This document shows, one piece after another, positions 33,345-43,500 of a stretch of DNA of 54,901 nucleotides; within the stretch, counting starts at the first letter, position 1, and every line of letters begins with the position of its first letter. The DNA is from an uncultured Phycisphaerales bacterium. GTDB taxonomy: Bacteria > Planctomycetota > Phycisphaerae > Tepidisphaerales > Tepidisphaeraceae. The stretch covers positions 1-54,901 of the forward strand of contig CAIQIQ010000108.1 in NCBI GenBank assembly GCA_903871935.1. The letters are read 5' to 3'. The notes beneath the pieces were generated by a model, which ran no database searches, was not told where the DNA came from, and saw only the letters and a list, made by a program, of their open reading frames with translations. The position numbers and the translations under genes are program-made.

Positions 33345-34808
33345 ATGAAACTCATCGAATTGTTACGTTGGCTTCCCGGACGAAGCGATTCATCCGGAAT
33401 CCCTGATCTGGACATCACCGGCATCGAGGAAGATTCCCGCAAGGTTCACCCCGGGTATCTGTTCGTCGCCCGCAGCGGCACCAAAACCGATGGCACGCGT
33501 TTCCTCGCCGATGCCCATCGCAACGGCGCTGTCGCCGCCATCGTTGCCGCCCGGGTTCCTGATTGCCCGCTCGTGCAGATTGTCGTGACCGATCCTTCGG
33601 CCGCCCTGTCGCCACTTGCCTGCGGCTTCTACGGCGATCCCTCGCGCGACCTCAAGGTCATGGCCATCACCGGCACCAATGGCAAGACGACTTCGGCGTA
33701 CCTGATCCAGCAGATCCTCGCCTCCCATGGCATCCGCTGCGGCATGATCGGCACCGTCGAGATCGACAACGGCAGATGCCGCATCATCTCCGAGATGACC
33801 ACACCCTCACCGGTGGACGTGGCACGAATCATGGCCGAGATGCGCGAGAATGGCTGCAAGGGCTGCGCGATCGAGGTATCCAGCCACTCTCTCCACCAGG
33901 GACGGGTCGGCGCGATCCGCTTTGCCACCGGGGCATTCACCAACCTCACCGGCGACCATCTCGACTACCACGGGACGACGGACAACTACGCGGCAGCGAA
34001 GGCTATGCTATTTGAAATGCTCCCGCGGGAATCCACTGCCATAGTCAATGCGAGAGATGCGTACAGCCCGAGAATGACCCGCGATACGGTCGCCCGCACC
34101 GTCCGGTTCAGCACCGTTCAGAAGACCGACTACGCCGTCACCGATGTGAAGGTATCCGCACAGGGAACCACTTTCATCATGCACACGCCCACCGGCATCG
34201 CTGCGGTGACCATGAAACTGGTTGGCCTGCACAACGTTGAGAATGCCCTTACGGCGGCCGCCAGTGTCGCCGAGGCGTTCGGCCTGTCGGCTGTTCAGAT
34301 TGCCCAGGGGCTTGCCGGAGCCACCGGCGCGCCCGGGCGGCTGCAGGTCATTGATGCAGGTCAGAACTTTGCCGTACTGGTCGACTATGCCCATACCGAT
34401 GACGCTCTGAAAAACGTACTTAGCGCCTTGCGACCGCTTACTCAGGGCAAACTCCGGGTCGTCTTCGGATGCGGTGGCGATCGTGATCGCACCAAGCGGC
34501 CGCGTATGGCTCGGGTCGCCCAGCGGATGGCCGATGCCCTTTACATCACCAGTGACAATCCACGCACCGAAGACCCAAAGGCGATCATCCAGGGAATCAT
34601 TGACGGCTTGGACCCGGCCTCGACTATTCCCCTGTGCATTGAACCCGACCGCCGCCTTGCCATCGCCAAGGCGATTGACGATGCCTCCGATGGCGACGTC
34701 GTCCTTCTCGCCGGCAAAGGCCACGAAGACTACCAGATCATCGGCACAACCAAGCATCACTTCAACGATGTCGAGGAAGCACTGAAGGTACTCAAATGCT
34801 CCCACTGA
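33345..34808 (+). CDS. murE: UDP-N-acetylmuramoyl-tripeptide synthetase (MurE)
   Basis: Adds the third amino acid to UDP-MurNAc-L-Ala-D-Glu in peptidoglycan precursor synthesis (cytoplasm). It is 487 residues from ATG at 33345, chosen by the AAAGGAG upstream. The ATP-binding loop ITGTNGKTTSAYLIQQIL is around residues 106-123; TTPSPVDVARIMAEM, TNLTGDHLDYHGT, and VVFGCGGDRDRTKRP follow. SDNPRTEDP near residue 404 holds the DNPR motif, which in MurE marks specificity for meso-diaminopimelate. It overlaps murF by 13 bases. Confidence 0.95.
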   Translation: MKLIELLRWLPGRSDSSGIPDLDITGIEEDSRKVHPGYLFVARSGTKTDGTRFLADAHRNGAVAAIVAARVPDCPLVQIVVTDPSAALSPLACGFYGDPSRDLKVMAITGTNGKTTSAYLIQQILASHGIRCGMIGTVEIDNGRCRIISEMTTPSPVDVARIMAEMRENGCKGCAIEVSSHSLHQGRVGAIRFATGAFTNLTGDHLDYHGTTDNYAAAKAMLFEMLPRESTAIVNARDAYSPRMTRDTVARTVRFSTVQKTDYAVTDVKVSAQGTTFIMHTPTGIAAVTMKLVGLHNVENALTAAASVAEAFGLSAVQIAQGLAGATGAPGRLQVIDAGQNFAVLVDYAHTDDALKNVLSALRPLTQGKLRVVFGCGGDRDRTKRPRMARVAQRMADALYITSDNPRTEDPKAIIQGIIDGLDPASTIPLCIEPDRRLAIAKAIDDASDGDVVLLAGKGHEDYQIIGTTKHHFNDVEEALKVLKCSH

Positions 34809-36187
34809 CTCTCCCGGAAATCGCCCAAGCCACCTCCGCCCAGATCCGTGGAACCGCCACGGCGGCCATCATCACTGAGGTCTCCGACGATTCGCGCAAG
34901 GTAAAACCCGGATCACTCTTCATCGCCCTGCGCGGCGAGCGCTTCGACGCCCACGATTTCCTCCCCCAGGTCGCCCGCGATGGCGCAGCAGCGATCCTCG
35001 CCGACCGCCAGGACAAGATCTTCGATCTGCCCATCCCTGTCCTGCTCGTCTCAGACACGCGCCAAGCTCTCGGCCAACTCGGCCACTATGTCCGCCAGAA
35101 ACTAAAGTGCCGCGTCATCGCCATCGGCGGCAGCAATGGCAAGACCACCACCAAACACCTCGTCGGCTCCGTCCTTGCCACTCAGTTCAAAGGAACGCAG
35201 TCTCCCAAGAGCTTCAATAACGACATCGGCGTTCCGCTGGCCCTTCTTGGCGCCGGCGCCACCGATCACTATGTCATCCTGGAACTTGGCACCAATCATC
35301 CCGGCGAACTCTCACCCCTTTCGCTCATGGCTGAGCCTCAGATCGCGGCGATCATCAGCATCGGCGCTGAGCACCTCGAAGGCTTTGGCGATCTCGATGG
35401 CGTTCGCCGCGAAGAAGTTTCTCTCGTGAATGGCCTCCGACCTGACGGTCTGCTCATTGCCAACGGCGATGATGCCAAACTCCTCGAACTCGTCCGCTCG
35501 CGCACTCACAAGCTGATTACCTTCGGTTTCAGACCCGACAACGACCTTGCGGCAACGTCGGTGCGCTGCTCGCTGGATGGCATCCATTTCCGAGTATCCG
35601 GCAGCGACAATGAGTTTCATCTGCCTCTGCCCGGCCGGCACAATGCCTCCAACGCCCTGGTCGCCATCGCGATCGGCCGCGAGTTTGGTATGACCGACTC
35701 CGCGATCGGCGATGCATTGGCCGCCTGCAGTCGTCCGGAGATGCGGATGCAACTGGTCCGCGTCAACGGCGTAACCATCCTGAACGATGCCTACAACGCC
35801 AATCCTGCATCCATGCATGCTGCGTTGCGGACGCTGGCCGACGCGGACGTTCCCGGGCGACGATTTGCCATTCTCGGTGAGATGCGTGAACTGGGCGTTT
35901 CCAGCCAAAGCCTCCACGAGGAGATCGGCCGAACCGCTGCCGGCGCCGGCCTGTCTGTCCTGGTCTGTGTTGCCGGGCACGCGAGGGCCATCGCCGATGC
36001 CGCCATCGCAGCGGGCATGCCACTCGACAGCGTCCGCTTTGCCGCCGATGCGGCCGCCGCCGCGCAACTCGCGCCCCAACTCATTCAGCCGGGTGACACT
36101 GTGCTCCTGAAAGGTTCGCGCGGAGTGAAGCTGGAATTGGTCGCCAACGCTCTGACCAGCACTTCGCCCGCTGGAAACAAGTCATGA
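34796..36187 (+). CDS. murF: UDP-N-acetylmuramoyl-tripeptide-D-alanyl-D-alanine ligase (MurF)
   Basis: Joins D-Ala-D-Ala to UDP-MurNAc-tripeptide, 463 residues. The N-terminal domain (DDSRKVKPGSLFIALRGERFDAHDF) is the typical MurF start; the ATP loop is IAIGGSNGKTTTKHLVGSVL, and SPKSFNNDIGVPL, AIISIGAEHLEGFGDLDGV, NDAYNANPASMHAAL and GEMRELGVSS are characteristic. The start codon lies inside the murE end, and its own stop overlaps the mraY start (ATGA), so all three genes are coupled. Confidence 0.95.
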   Translation: MLPLTLPEIAQATSAQIRGTATAAIITEVSDDSRKVKPGSLFIALRGERFDAHDFLPQVARDGAAAILADRQDKIFDLPIPVLLVSDTRQALGQLGHYVRQKLKCRVIAIGGSNGKTTTKHLVGSVLATQFKGTQSPKSFNNDIGVPLALLGAGATDHYVILELGTNHPGELSPLSLMAEPQIAAIISIGAEHLEGFGDLDGVRREEVSLVNGLRPDGLLIANGDDAKLLELVRSRTHKLITFGFRPDNDLAATSVRCSLDGIHFRVSGSDNEFHLPLPGRHNASNALVAIAIGREFGMTDSAIGDALAACSRPEMRMQLVRVNGVTILNDAYNANPASMHAALRTLADADVPGRRFAILGEMRELGVSSQSLHEEIGRTAAGAGLSVLVCVAGHARAIADAAIAAGMPLDSVRFAADAAAAAQLAPQLIQPGDTVLLKGSRGVKLELVANALTSTSPAGNKS

Positions 36188-37320
36188 TCTATCTCCTCGT
36201 CAAGTGGTATTACCCCTGGCTCGACGCCCACAATCTGGGCTTCCTGCGACTCTTTCGCTTTCCGACATTCCAGGCCGCCGCCGCCATCCTGCTTTCTTTC
36301 CTGATCGTCATCGCCTTTGGCTCGCCCGTCATCAACTGGCTCCGCCGCAAGAAGATCGGCGACCTCACCAAATTCGATCAGGCGCAACTCGACGAAATGA
36401 TGAAGAAGAAGATCGGCACCCCCACCATGGGCGGCATCCTGATCAACTCTTCCATCGCCATCTCCACGGTGCTGCTGGCCGACATGAGCAATTTCTACGT
36501 GCAGATGGCCCTGGTATGCCTCGGATGGCTCTGCATCGTGGGAATGGCCGACGACTGGCTCAAGCTCACCGCCGCCCAGCGCGGCACCGGCCGCCAGGGC
36601 CTCACCAGCCTGGAAAAGCTCCTTTTCCAGATTGGTCTGGGCGTTCTGCTCTCCTATTTCATCTACCACCACGGCCAGCAAACACCGCACAACCTCTACT
36701 TCCCCTTCCTGAAGGATGTCAGTATTCCATTGAGTCTCGGGGCATTTGTAATAATCGGCACGGTGGTTCTCACCGGCTCAAGTAACGCCGTGAACCTGAC
36801 CGATGGACTCGATGGCCTGGCCGCCGGCACCATGGCCATTGTCAGCTTTGCCTTTGTGGTCCTCGCCATGGTCGTCGGCGTCGCCGACTGGGCGAACTTC
36901 CTTCTGATGCCCCATGTTCCCGCATCCGATCAAATGGCCGTCCTGGCCGGGGCGCTGGTGGGTGCATGCCTTGGCTTCCTCTGGTTCAACTGCTACCCCG
37001 CCCGCGTCTTCATGGGCGACACCGGCTCGCTGGCTCTGGGTGGCCTGATCGGCTACATCGCCCTGGTCATCCGCCAGGAACTGATGCTCTTCATGATCGG
37101 CGGCATCTTCGTCATCGAAGCCCTCTCGGTGATGATCCAGGTCAGTTACTTCAAATACACTCGCAAGCGTTTCGGCGAAGGCCGCCGGGTCTTCCTGATG
37201 TCTCCGCTGCACCACCACTTCCAGCACAAAGGCTGGAGCGAGACACAGGTTGTAGTGCGCTTCTGGCTGATCGCCGCGATGCTCGCCGCGATGGCGCTGG
37301 CCACGATCAAAGTCCGGTAG
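36184..37320 (+). CDS. mraY: Phospho-N-acetylmuramoyl-pentapeptide-transferase (MraY)
   Basis: Integral membrane enzyme that transfers phospho-MurNAc-pentapeptide to undecaprenyl phosphate to give lipid I. The 378-residue protein has about ten spans. Motifs: KKKIGTPTMGGILI, GMADDWLKLT (the DD pair), NAVNLTDGLDGLAAG, FMGDTGSLALGGLIG, and the histidine-rich end MSPLHHHFQHKGWSETQVV. No murD, ftsW, murG or murC follows, so the dcw block is cut off after mraY. Confidence 0.96.
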   Translation: MIYLLVKWYYPWLDAHNLGFLRLFRFPTFQAAAAILLSFLIVIAFGSPVINWLRRKKIGDLTKFDQAQLDEMMKKKIGTPTMGGILINSSIAISTVLLADMSNFYVQMALVCLGWLCIVGMADDWLKLTAAQRGTGRQGLTSLEKLLFQIGLGVLLSYFIYHHGQQTPHNLYFPFLKDVSIPLSLGAFVIIGTVVLTGSSNAVNLTDGLDGLAAGTMAIVSFAFVVLAMVVGVADWANFLLMPHVPASDQMAVLAGALVGACLGFLWFNCYPARVFMGDTGSLALGGLIGYIALVIRQELMLFMIGGIFVIEALSVMIQVSYFKYTRKRFGEGRRVFLMSPLHHHFQHKGWSETQVVVRFWLIAAMLAAMALATIKVR

Positions 37321-37363
37321 TGTCATCGCCAGTTGCCCCTGCCTGGCTATACTTCTTCCATCT

Positions 37364-37888
37364 ATGCAAATGAACGAATTGGCGATTCACCAGGCGATGC
37401 TGATTGACCTGAAGCAGTTCGACGATGCACGCGGCTCATTCTGCGAGGCGTACCGTGCAAGTTGGCTGCCGCGTGAATCAGCACGCGTGCAGTGGAACGT
37501 ATCCCGCTCCAAGGCCGGCGTCGTACGCGGGCTGCATCTCCATCGTCGGCAAACGGATTACTGGCACCTGGTTTCCGGTGAAGTCACCGCCGCCCTGGTC
37601 GATGTGCGCCCCGCGTCGCCGACACGCGGTAAGGCCATCTGCGTCGAGCTTACCGCGGCCAAACCCCAGGCGATGCTGATTCCGACCGGCATCCTGCACG
37701 GCTTCCATGCCCGCACCGATGTCGTTTTAATGTACCTGCTGGACCAGGAATATGACCCCGCCGATGAATTGGGTGTGCGCTGGAATGATCCTGCGATGGG
37801 ATTGCCTGCGAGCTGGTATGAGCTGCCCTCGCCGGTTCTCTCGCCCCGTGATGCCGGGGGATGTCTGCTCAAGGATCTGCGTTTGTAG
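37364..37888 (+). CDS. RmlC-like dTDP-4-dehydrorhamnose 3,5-epimerase
   Basis: A 174-residue cupin of the RmlC family, which acts on dTDP-4-keto-6-deoxysugars in dTDP-rhamnose synthesis. DARGSFCEAYRASW opens the fold, VVRGLHLHRRQTDYWHLVSGEV holds the conserved R-G-L-H and H-x(n) residues, MLIPTGILHGFHA provides the I-P-x-G-x-x-H-G-F loop, and YDPADELGVRWNDPAMG is a standard end. Short for RmlC and with some loop changes, so a different sugar nucleotide is possible. It lies 43 bases after mraY and converges on dnaA. Confidence 0.82.
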   Translation: MQMNELAIHQAMLIDLKQFDDARGSFCEAYRASWLPRESARVQWNVSRSKAGVVRGLHLHRRQTDYWHLVSGEVTAALVDVRPASPTRGKAICVELTAAKPQAMLIPTGILHGFHARTDVVLMYLLDQEYDPADELGVRWNDPAMGLPASWYELPSPVLSPRDAGGCLLKDLRL

Positions 37889-37929
37889 CCCGCGAAGCGC
37901 AAATGCATCTGCGCCAAACGCCCCTTCGC

Positions 37930-39291
37930 TCACCTGCCCGAGAGCTGGATCTCAAGCTGTGCCACCTGGTTCTGCACTTCGCGATCGACGCGAATATCTT
38001 TCTCAATCGAGCGGATCCCATGCATAACGGTGGTATGGTCGCGGCCACCGAAATATCCACCGAGCTCCTCGAGTGAATAGCGCGTATATCGCCGCGCCAG
38101 GAACATACAGACCTGTCGGGGAAACGTGGTGCTTTTGTGGCGTTTCTTGCCCTGCAGGTCCGATGGGCGCACGTTGTAATACTTCGTCACCACATCGAAA
38201 ATCTGCTGGATGGTAATGCGCTGCTGCTCAGGAGCTTCCGTCTCACCCAGCGCCGCTTTGGCAAGCTCCAGATCGATCTTCCCGCCATTGAGCATGCCCA
38301 TGCCCTGCAGTTTGGTGATCGCCCCTTCCAGTTCACGGGTATTGCTCTCGATCTTCTGTGCTACATAACAGATCACATCATCAGGCAGCACAAGCTGACG
38401 GATGCGGGCCTTCTTTTGCAGGATCGCCACCCGCGTCTCATAGCATGGTTTGTCGATCCGCGCCACCAGGCCCCAGTTGAACCGTGATACCAGGCGCTCT
38501 TCCAGTTCCGGGATCTCGCCCGGCGGGCAATCAGCCGAAAGGATGATCTGCTTGTGATTCTGATACAGCGTGTTGAACGTGTGAAAAAATTCCTCCTGCG
38601 TGCGATCGCGCTTGGCGAGGAAGTGGATATCGTCAATCACCAGCACATCGACATGCCGGTAGCGATGCCGGAACTGGCTCATCTCGTTGTTCTCGATCGC
38701 ATTCATGAACTGGTTGATGAAGCTGTCGCAGGTCAAGTACAGAATCCGGGCATTGCGCTGACGTTCCAGCACCTTCTGACAGACCGCCTGCAGCAGATGC
38801 GTTTTGCCCAACCCCACGCCCCCGTGGATGAATAGCGGGTTGTATGCCTTCCCAGGCTGCTCGGCGACCGCTACACACGCCGCCTGCGGCAGACGATTGC
38901 ACGGGCCGGTCACGAAATGCTCAAACATGTAATCCGGATTCAGCGGGTGCGGCTGATCGCCCTCATTGAACACGCCACCGGTAGGCAGGTTGTCGCAGAG
39001 AAAACTTACCGCAACCAGCCGCCCGGTTGCCGCCTGTGCTGCTTCAGTGAACGGCTGCTGGCACTGGCTCTGGCAGAAACTGAGCTGTGCCGGCGTCAGC
39101 GTGGCAATCTGGATCACACCGTTGCTGAACGATCGCGGCGCAAGCTGATCAAACCAGAGTCGGTTCAATCCCGGATGCGCAGAACGAACCGTCTGCAGAA
39201 TGCGATCCCATGTCGCTGGATCCAACGTGGTAGCGCTCTCGGCTGCGCGCAGTTTTGTTTCGCGCGCTAAGGTGGTCTGCGTGGTTGACAT
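37930..39291 (-). CDS. dnaA: Chromosomal replication initiator protein DnaA
   Basis: Initiator ATPase, 453 residues. Domain I (ATWDRILQTVRSAHPGLNRLWFDQL) and a short linker precede the AAA+ domain: NPLFIHGGVGLGKTHLLQAV near residue 155 (Walker A), DVLVIDDIHFLAKRDRTQEEFFHTFN (Walker B), and ERLVSRFNWGLVARID. Domain IV ends with RYSLEELGGYFGGRDHTTVMHGIRSIEKD, the DnaA signature. No dnaN follows. The 270 bases upstream carry no TTATCCACA-type box, unlike many dnaA promoters. The gene converges with the RmlC-like gene and follows the UDG gene. Confidence 0.95.
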   Translation of the reverse strand: MSTTQTTLARETKLRAAESATTLDPATWDRILQTVRSAHPGLNRLWFDQLAPRSFSNGVIQIATLTPAQLSFCQSQCQQPFTEAAQAATGRLVAVSFLCDNLPTGGVFNEGDQPHPLNPDYMFEHFVTGPCNRLPQAACVAVAEQPGKAYNPLFIHGGVGLGKTHLLQAVCQKVLERQRNARILYLTCDSFINQFMNAIENNEMSQFRHRYRHVDVLVIDDIHFLAKRDRTQEEFFHTFNTLYQNHKQIILSADCPPGEIPELEERLVSRFNWGLVARIDKPCYETRVAILQKKARIRQLVLPDDVICYVAQKIESNTRELEGAITKLQGMGMLNGGKIDLELAKAALGETEAPEQQRITIQQIFDVVTKYYNVRPSDLQGKKRHKSTTFPRQVCMFLARRYTRYSLEELGGYFGGRDHTTVMHGIRSIEKDIRVDREVQNQVAQLEIQLSGR

Positions 39292-39564
39292 GGCGAGCTT
39301 CTATCCTTCATTGGCCTAAGCGCCAGCGAAGGTCATTGAGTCAAAGTCAGTTTATCAAGCCCGCACAGCCAGACATCCCGGCCGCCGAGCTCCTCCGTCA
39401 CTACATTAATACTTCGTGAATGCTCTTAGGTATCACGATGCCGTCTCAGTTTCAACACACCAATTTTCGTTTTGCGCTGCGACTGATGTGCGACAAAAAG
39501 GCGCACTCCACGCACCACAACATATACGCGCCACATCCGCTGCCTACACTACCGATAGCGGTGA
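39292..39564. other. dnaA upstream region without visible DnaA boxes
   Basis: 273 bases between the UDG stop and the dnaA start. It has no gene and no match to TTATCCACA. GAAGGA about 12 bases before the dnaA ATG is the likely ribosome binding site. Confidence 0.4.
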
Positions 39565-40476
39565 CTACATGCCGCCCTTCGCCGTCAGCCCCAGCTCCTG
39601 CATCACCTTTTGCAGGTCGCTCCACACCGCCCCGCGCACCTCGGGCGTATAGCTGCGCAGAACATACGAAGGATGGTATGTGGGCATCAGTTTGATCCCG
39701 CGCCACTGGTGCCAGATTCCACGCAGCGACCTCATCGGCTGATCGCTCTGCAACATGTATTGCGTAGCGGGAAGTCCCAGCGTAACGATCACCAGCGGCC
39801 GGATCGTTTCCAGTTGCCGCACCAGATACGGTGTGCACGCTTCCACCTCATCGGGCGCCGGCGTGCGATTGCCCGGCGGGCGGCACTTGACGATATTCGC
39901 GATGAACACCTGCTCCCGCGCTAGTCCCATTGCGCCGATCATCTTCGTCAGCAATTGACCCGCCCGCCCGACAAACGGCCGACCGCTCTGGTCCTCCGAC
40001 TCACCCGGCCCCTCGCCGATGAAGAACAGTTTCGCTTCCGGCGATCCTTCGCCAAAAACCGTCTGAATCCGCGTCGAATTAAGTTTGCATTTCGTACACC
40101 CAACCACTTCCTTCTCGTTCATCACGGCCAGTTGCGTGATCCGACGATCAACCGGCCAATCCTCGCCGCCCAGTGGTCCTTCAGTAGTCATTTTCATCAT
40201 TGTTGCTGGATGCACAGGCTGCCTCGGTGGTGCGGCACACTGTGCCGCAATTGGTGGTGCGGCCCGCTGTGCTGCACGCGAAACCGGCCAAGCTCCACGC
40301 TGCGGCACAGCCGCAGCCGCCGGCCGCGATGAAAGCTGGCCCGTCCCAGAACTCAGCGTAGCCGGCCGCGCTGACGTGAACCCCGGCATGCTCCCCTTCC
40401 AGACGATCGCCTTCAGCCCAAGTGACTTCTCACTCTTGAGCAACATCCAGCTCCTGGCTGCCTGCTTCGCGTCCAT
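39565..40476 (-). CDS. Type 4 uracil-DNA glycosylase
   Basis: Removes uracil from DNA; carries a [4Fe-4S] cluster. 303 residues from ATG at 40476 (MDAKQAARSWMLL). An Ala- and Pro-rich N-terminal region of about 85 residues precedes the catalytic part: VVGCTKCKLNSTRIQTVFGEGS (cluster Cys pair), IGEGPGESEDQSGRPFVGRAGQLLTKMI (motif A), IANIVKCRPPGNRTPAPDE, and the C-terminal MPTYHPSYVLR. The long N-terminal extension is typical of some phage/bacterial family 4 enzymes. The gene is followed by dnaA on the same strand. Confidence 0.93.
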   Translation of the reverse strand: MDAKQAARSWMLLKSEKSLGLKAIVWKGSMPGFTSARPATLSSGTGQLSSRPAAAAVPQRGAWPVSRAAQRAAPPIAAQCAAPPRQPVHPATMMKMTTEGPLGGEDWPVDRRITQLAVMNEKEVVGCTKCKLNSTRIQTVFGEGSPEAKLFFIGEGPGESEDQSGRPFVGRAGQLLTKMIGAMGLAREQVFIANIVKCRPPGNRTPAPDEVEACTPYLVRQLETIRPLVIVTLGLPATQYMLQSDQPMRSLRGIWHQWRGIKLMPTYHPSYVLRSYTPEVRGAVWSDLQKVMQELGLTAKGGM

Positions 40477-40587
40477 GCTGCGCCATAGTATGGGTGGCAC
40501 GCCCATGCGCCAACCCGCCTAATCCGCGTCCGCGCGCAATCTCGCGGTGAAGCGGAGATCCCGATGCATGGGAGCCCAATCTCCAAT

Positions 40588-43500
40588 TCAGTAGGTGTAA
40601 ACGACGCCGAACCGCTTCTTGAACTGGAAGTAGTCGCCGTTGTTGACCGTACCGTTACCATCATAATCACAGAGAGCCAGGAATCCGGTATCGCCAGTGT
40701 TCTTGCCGAACGTCTGCTTGAACCAGAAGTAGTCGCCATTGTTTATGGTCCTGTTGCCGTCGTAGTCGCCATAGAGGCGATGAAAGCGCTGGCTGAAGCT
40801 GCCGCTCAGCGCATTGCCCGCCAGGTCATGCACCCCCGCGGACGCAACCGACAGGTCATAGATCCCATCGGCCAGGGAACCACCCACCACAGCGATACCT
40901 GAAAAGCTCAGGACATAATTCCTCTGATCTCCCGAGGGATTGGTCACCAGCAGCGTGGTGTCCGGTACGTCCGAGCCATCGCTCTTCTTTACCGTCACCG
41001 CGCCCGTTCCCAGCACGACCTTCTCGCCGAAGGTCAATGTCAGCTTCTTCACCATCGACCGCTGCACGGCCCCATCATTGATCGATGAGGTCGGCAATGC
41101 CGGGGCGACCGTGTCCACAAGCACTCCCGTGGTTATCGGGGCAGCAAACGTCAGCGTTGCGCCGTTGCCGGCCGCATCCTGAATCGTCCCGCCGTTTAGC
41201 ACCAGCGGCGAAGCCGACGCGATCCCATCCGCATCACTGTCACCGGCCTGAAGCGTGTATCGGAACACCAGCGAACTGCTGCCGTTGCCGGAGACGTAGC
41301 TGGCGCTGCGTGAGGTCGAGCCAATGGTCAACCCGATGGTTGGTGTGCCGCTGACTGTCACGTTCTCAATGAAGTTCACCGTGAAGTCCAGGTTCTGGCC
41401 CGCCCGATACCAGCCATCGGCCGGACCAGTCACGGTCGCGATCGTCGGGGAGGTCTGGTCAATGGTGTACATTTCGCCGAGGAAATCGCCGTTGCCAGCC
41501 CCCGGACCGCCAAGAGGATTGCCCAGCCGCTCTTCGCCAATCGCGTCAACGATCGTGTCATCGTCCACAAGCTTCAGGGCGATTGTTCCATCTCCACCGA
41601 TAGAGCGCACCTTGATGTAGTAGTCGAGCACGCCATCCCAGCCGGTAAACTCGACGCTGCCATAGGTCACCGTGCCGCTCGTGATAACGGCGAAGTCCGT
41701 CTCGTCGAGGCCCGCGAGCGGCTCGCCGGCGGTAAGCACCCAGAAGAGCGAGGTCTCGTTCGTGGGAGTGGCGTTGAAACGCTTCAGCGAGACCACGACT
41801 GGTGGCGTGTGATCTACGATGAATGCGTCGCTGGTTACCGCCCCATTGCCGCTGCCATCGCCGCCGATTGGATTCCCAAGCCAGTCCACGACACTGTCGT
41901 CATCGCGAAGCACAAGCCGAACCGTGCCGTCGCCCGTGAGGCCCGTTACTTCGACGCCATACCGAGCATCCTCGCCGACCACGCGAGAGATGCTGCCCGC
42001 GGCCGAGCCGGTGAAAACAAGGTCGAAGTCACTGACGTCCATCCCCGACACGGTCTCGCTGAAGTCCAGAGCGAACATCAGAGTATCCGGGCCGTTGTGG
42101 CTGGCCGTTATCGGCCCGAGCGTCGGCGGCTGCAGATCCACCCGGTACTCCTCACCCCAGTCCCAGTTCCCGTTGCCCACGCCCGTTCCGCCCAGCCGCT
42201 GATTGACCACATCACGGATGCTGTCGTCATCAACCACGGTCAGCTCAACATAGCCGTCGCCGCCCACCGTCACGCTATAGGTGTAGACCTGCCCGCTTCC
42301 GGTCAGCGAGGGACTGCTGCTGGTCGCCCGGTTGGCAACCACCACCTGGAAATCGGAGAGATCCACGCCGGTAACTGGCTCGCTGAACGTCACTTGCCAG
42401 GAGAGGGGCACCGCCCGCGTGGGCGATGGGTCGAGCCGGGTGATGGACTGCACCCAGGGGGCCACCGTGTCAACGGCAAACGTCTCGCTGGCGATGTACG
42501 TATACTGCCCCGGGTTTCGTCCGTTTAGAGTATTCCCGGCTGCATCCTGGATGTAGTCGTCGTCCCAGAGCCAGAGCGTGACGCCTGCCACGCCACTGAT
42601 CGGCCAGAGATTCTTCCCCGTAGCGGTCACGGTATATGTCGCCCCCGATCCGCTGATGTCCACAATTTCCAACTCGTTGGCAAGGCTACCTGAGACCGCA
42701 AGCGTGAACTTGGAGCCATCGACTCCATTCACATTCTCCGAGAATGTCACCAGCCACCGCAATGACTGGGCATTGGTCGGATTGCTGCCGAGGCAGACCA
42801 TCGACAGCACCGTCGGCGCCGTGTTATCAACCGTGTAGGTCTCGCCGACGAAGTACCCATTCCCCACACCGGGGCCGCCGAGCGGGTTGCCCGCGGCATC
42901 CGTGATGCTATCGTCATCAAACAAATCAAGCCTGAGCGTCCCATCGCCGGCCACCGGCGCCATGGCGATGTAGTAGGCCAGACTCGGGCCGTAAGTGCCG
43001 ACGGCCGGCGCACCAGCCGTAACCGTCCCGGTCAGCGCTGTTGTCAGATCCGTCGTATCCAGTTGCGACACGCTTTCGCTGAACCAGACGAAATAGCCAC
43101 ACCTTTGTCCCGCCCTGTTCGGGTTCGCGTCAGCACGCACGATCGCCGTCACCACCGGAGGGGTGTGATCAAGCGTGTACACCTCGCCGGTGAACGAACC
43201 GTTGCCTGTCCCGCTGCCTCCCAGGCGGTTGTCGCTAAGATCCCGAATCGTGTCATCATCCACGAGGTTCAGGCCGAGCGTGCCATCGCCGCCGGCGGTA
43301 ATGGCGATCGAGTAAGTGCTCGACGGTCCGAGCGGAGGCAGTATGTATAGGATGACGCCGGTGGCTGTCCCGGTGGTCGCGATTGCGAGATCGGACGCAT
43401 CCAGGCCCGTGACGGATTCGCTGAATGTCATCGTGAAATACACGGTCGTCGAGCTATTGGGGCTTTGAGTTGCGCGCACAATAGAAACGACAGTCGGAAC

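Noticed and set aside
39292..39564. Chromosomal origin beside dnaA
   Set aside because: No TTATCCACA-type box or AT-rich repeat cluster is visible in this gap, and dnaN does not follow dnaA.
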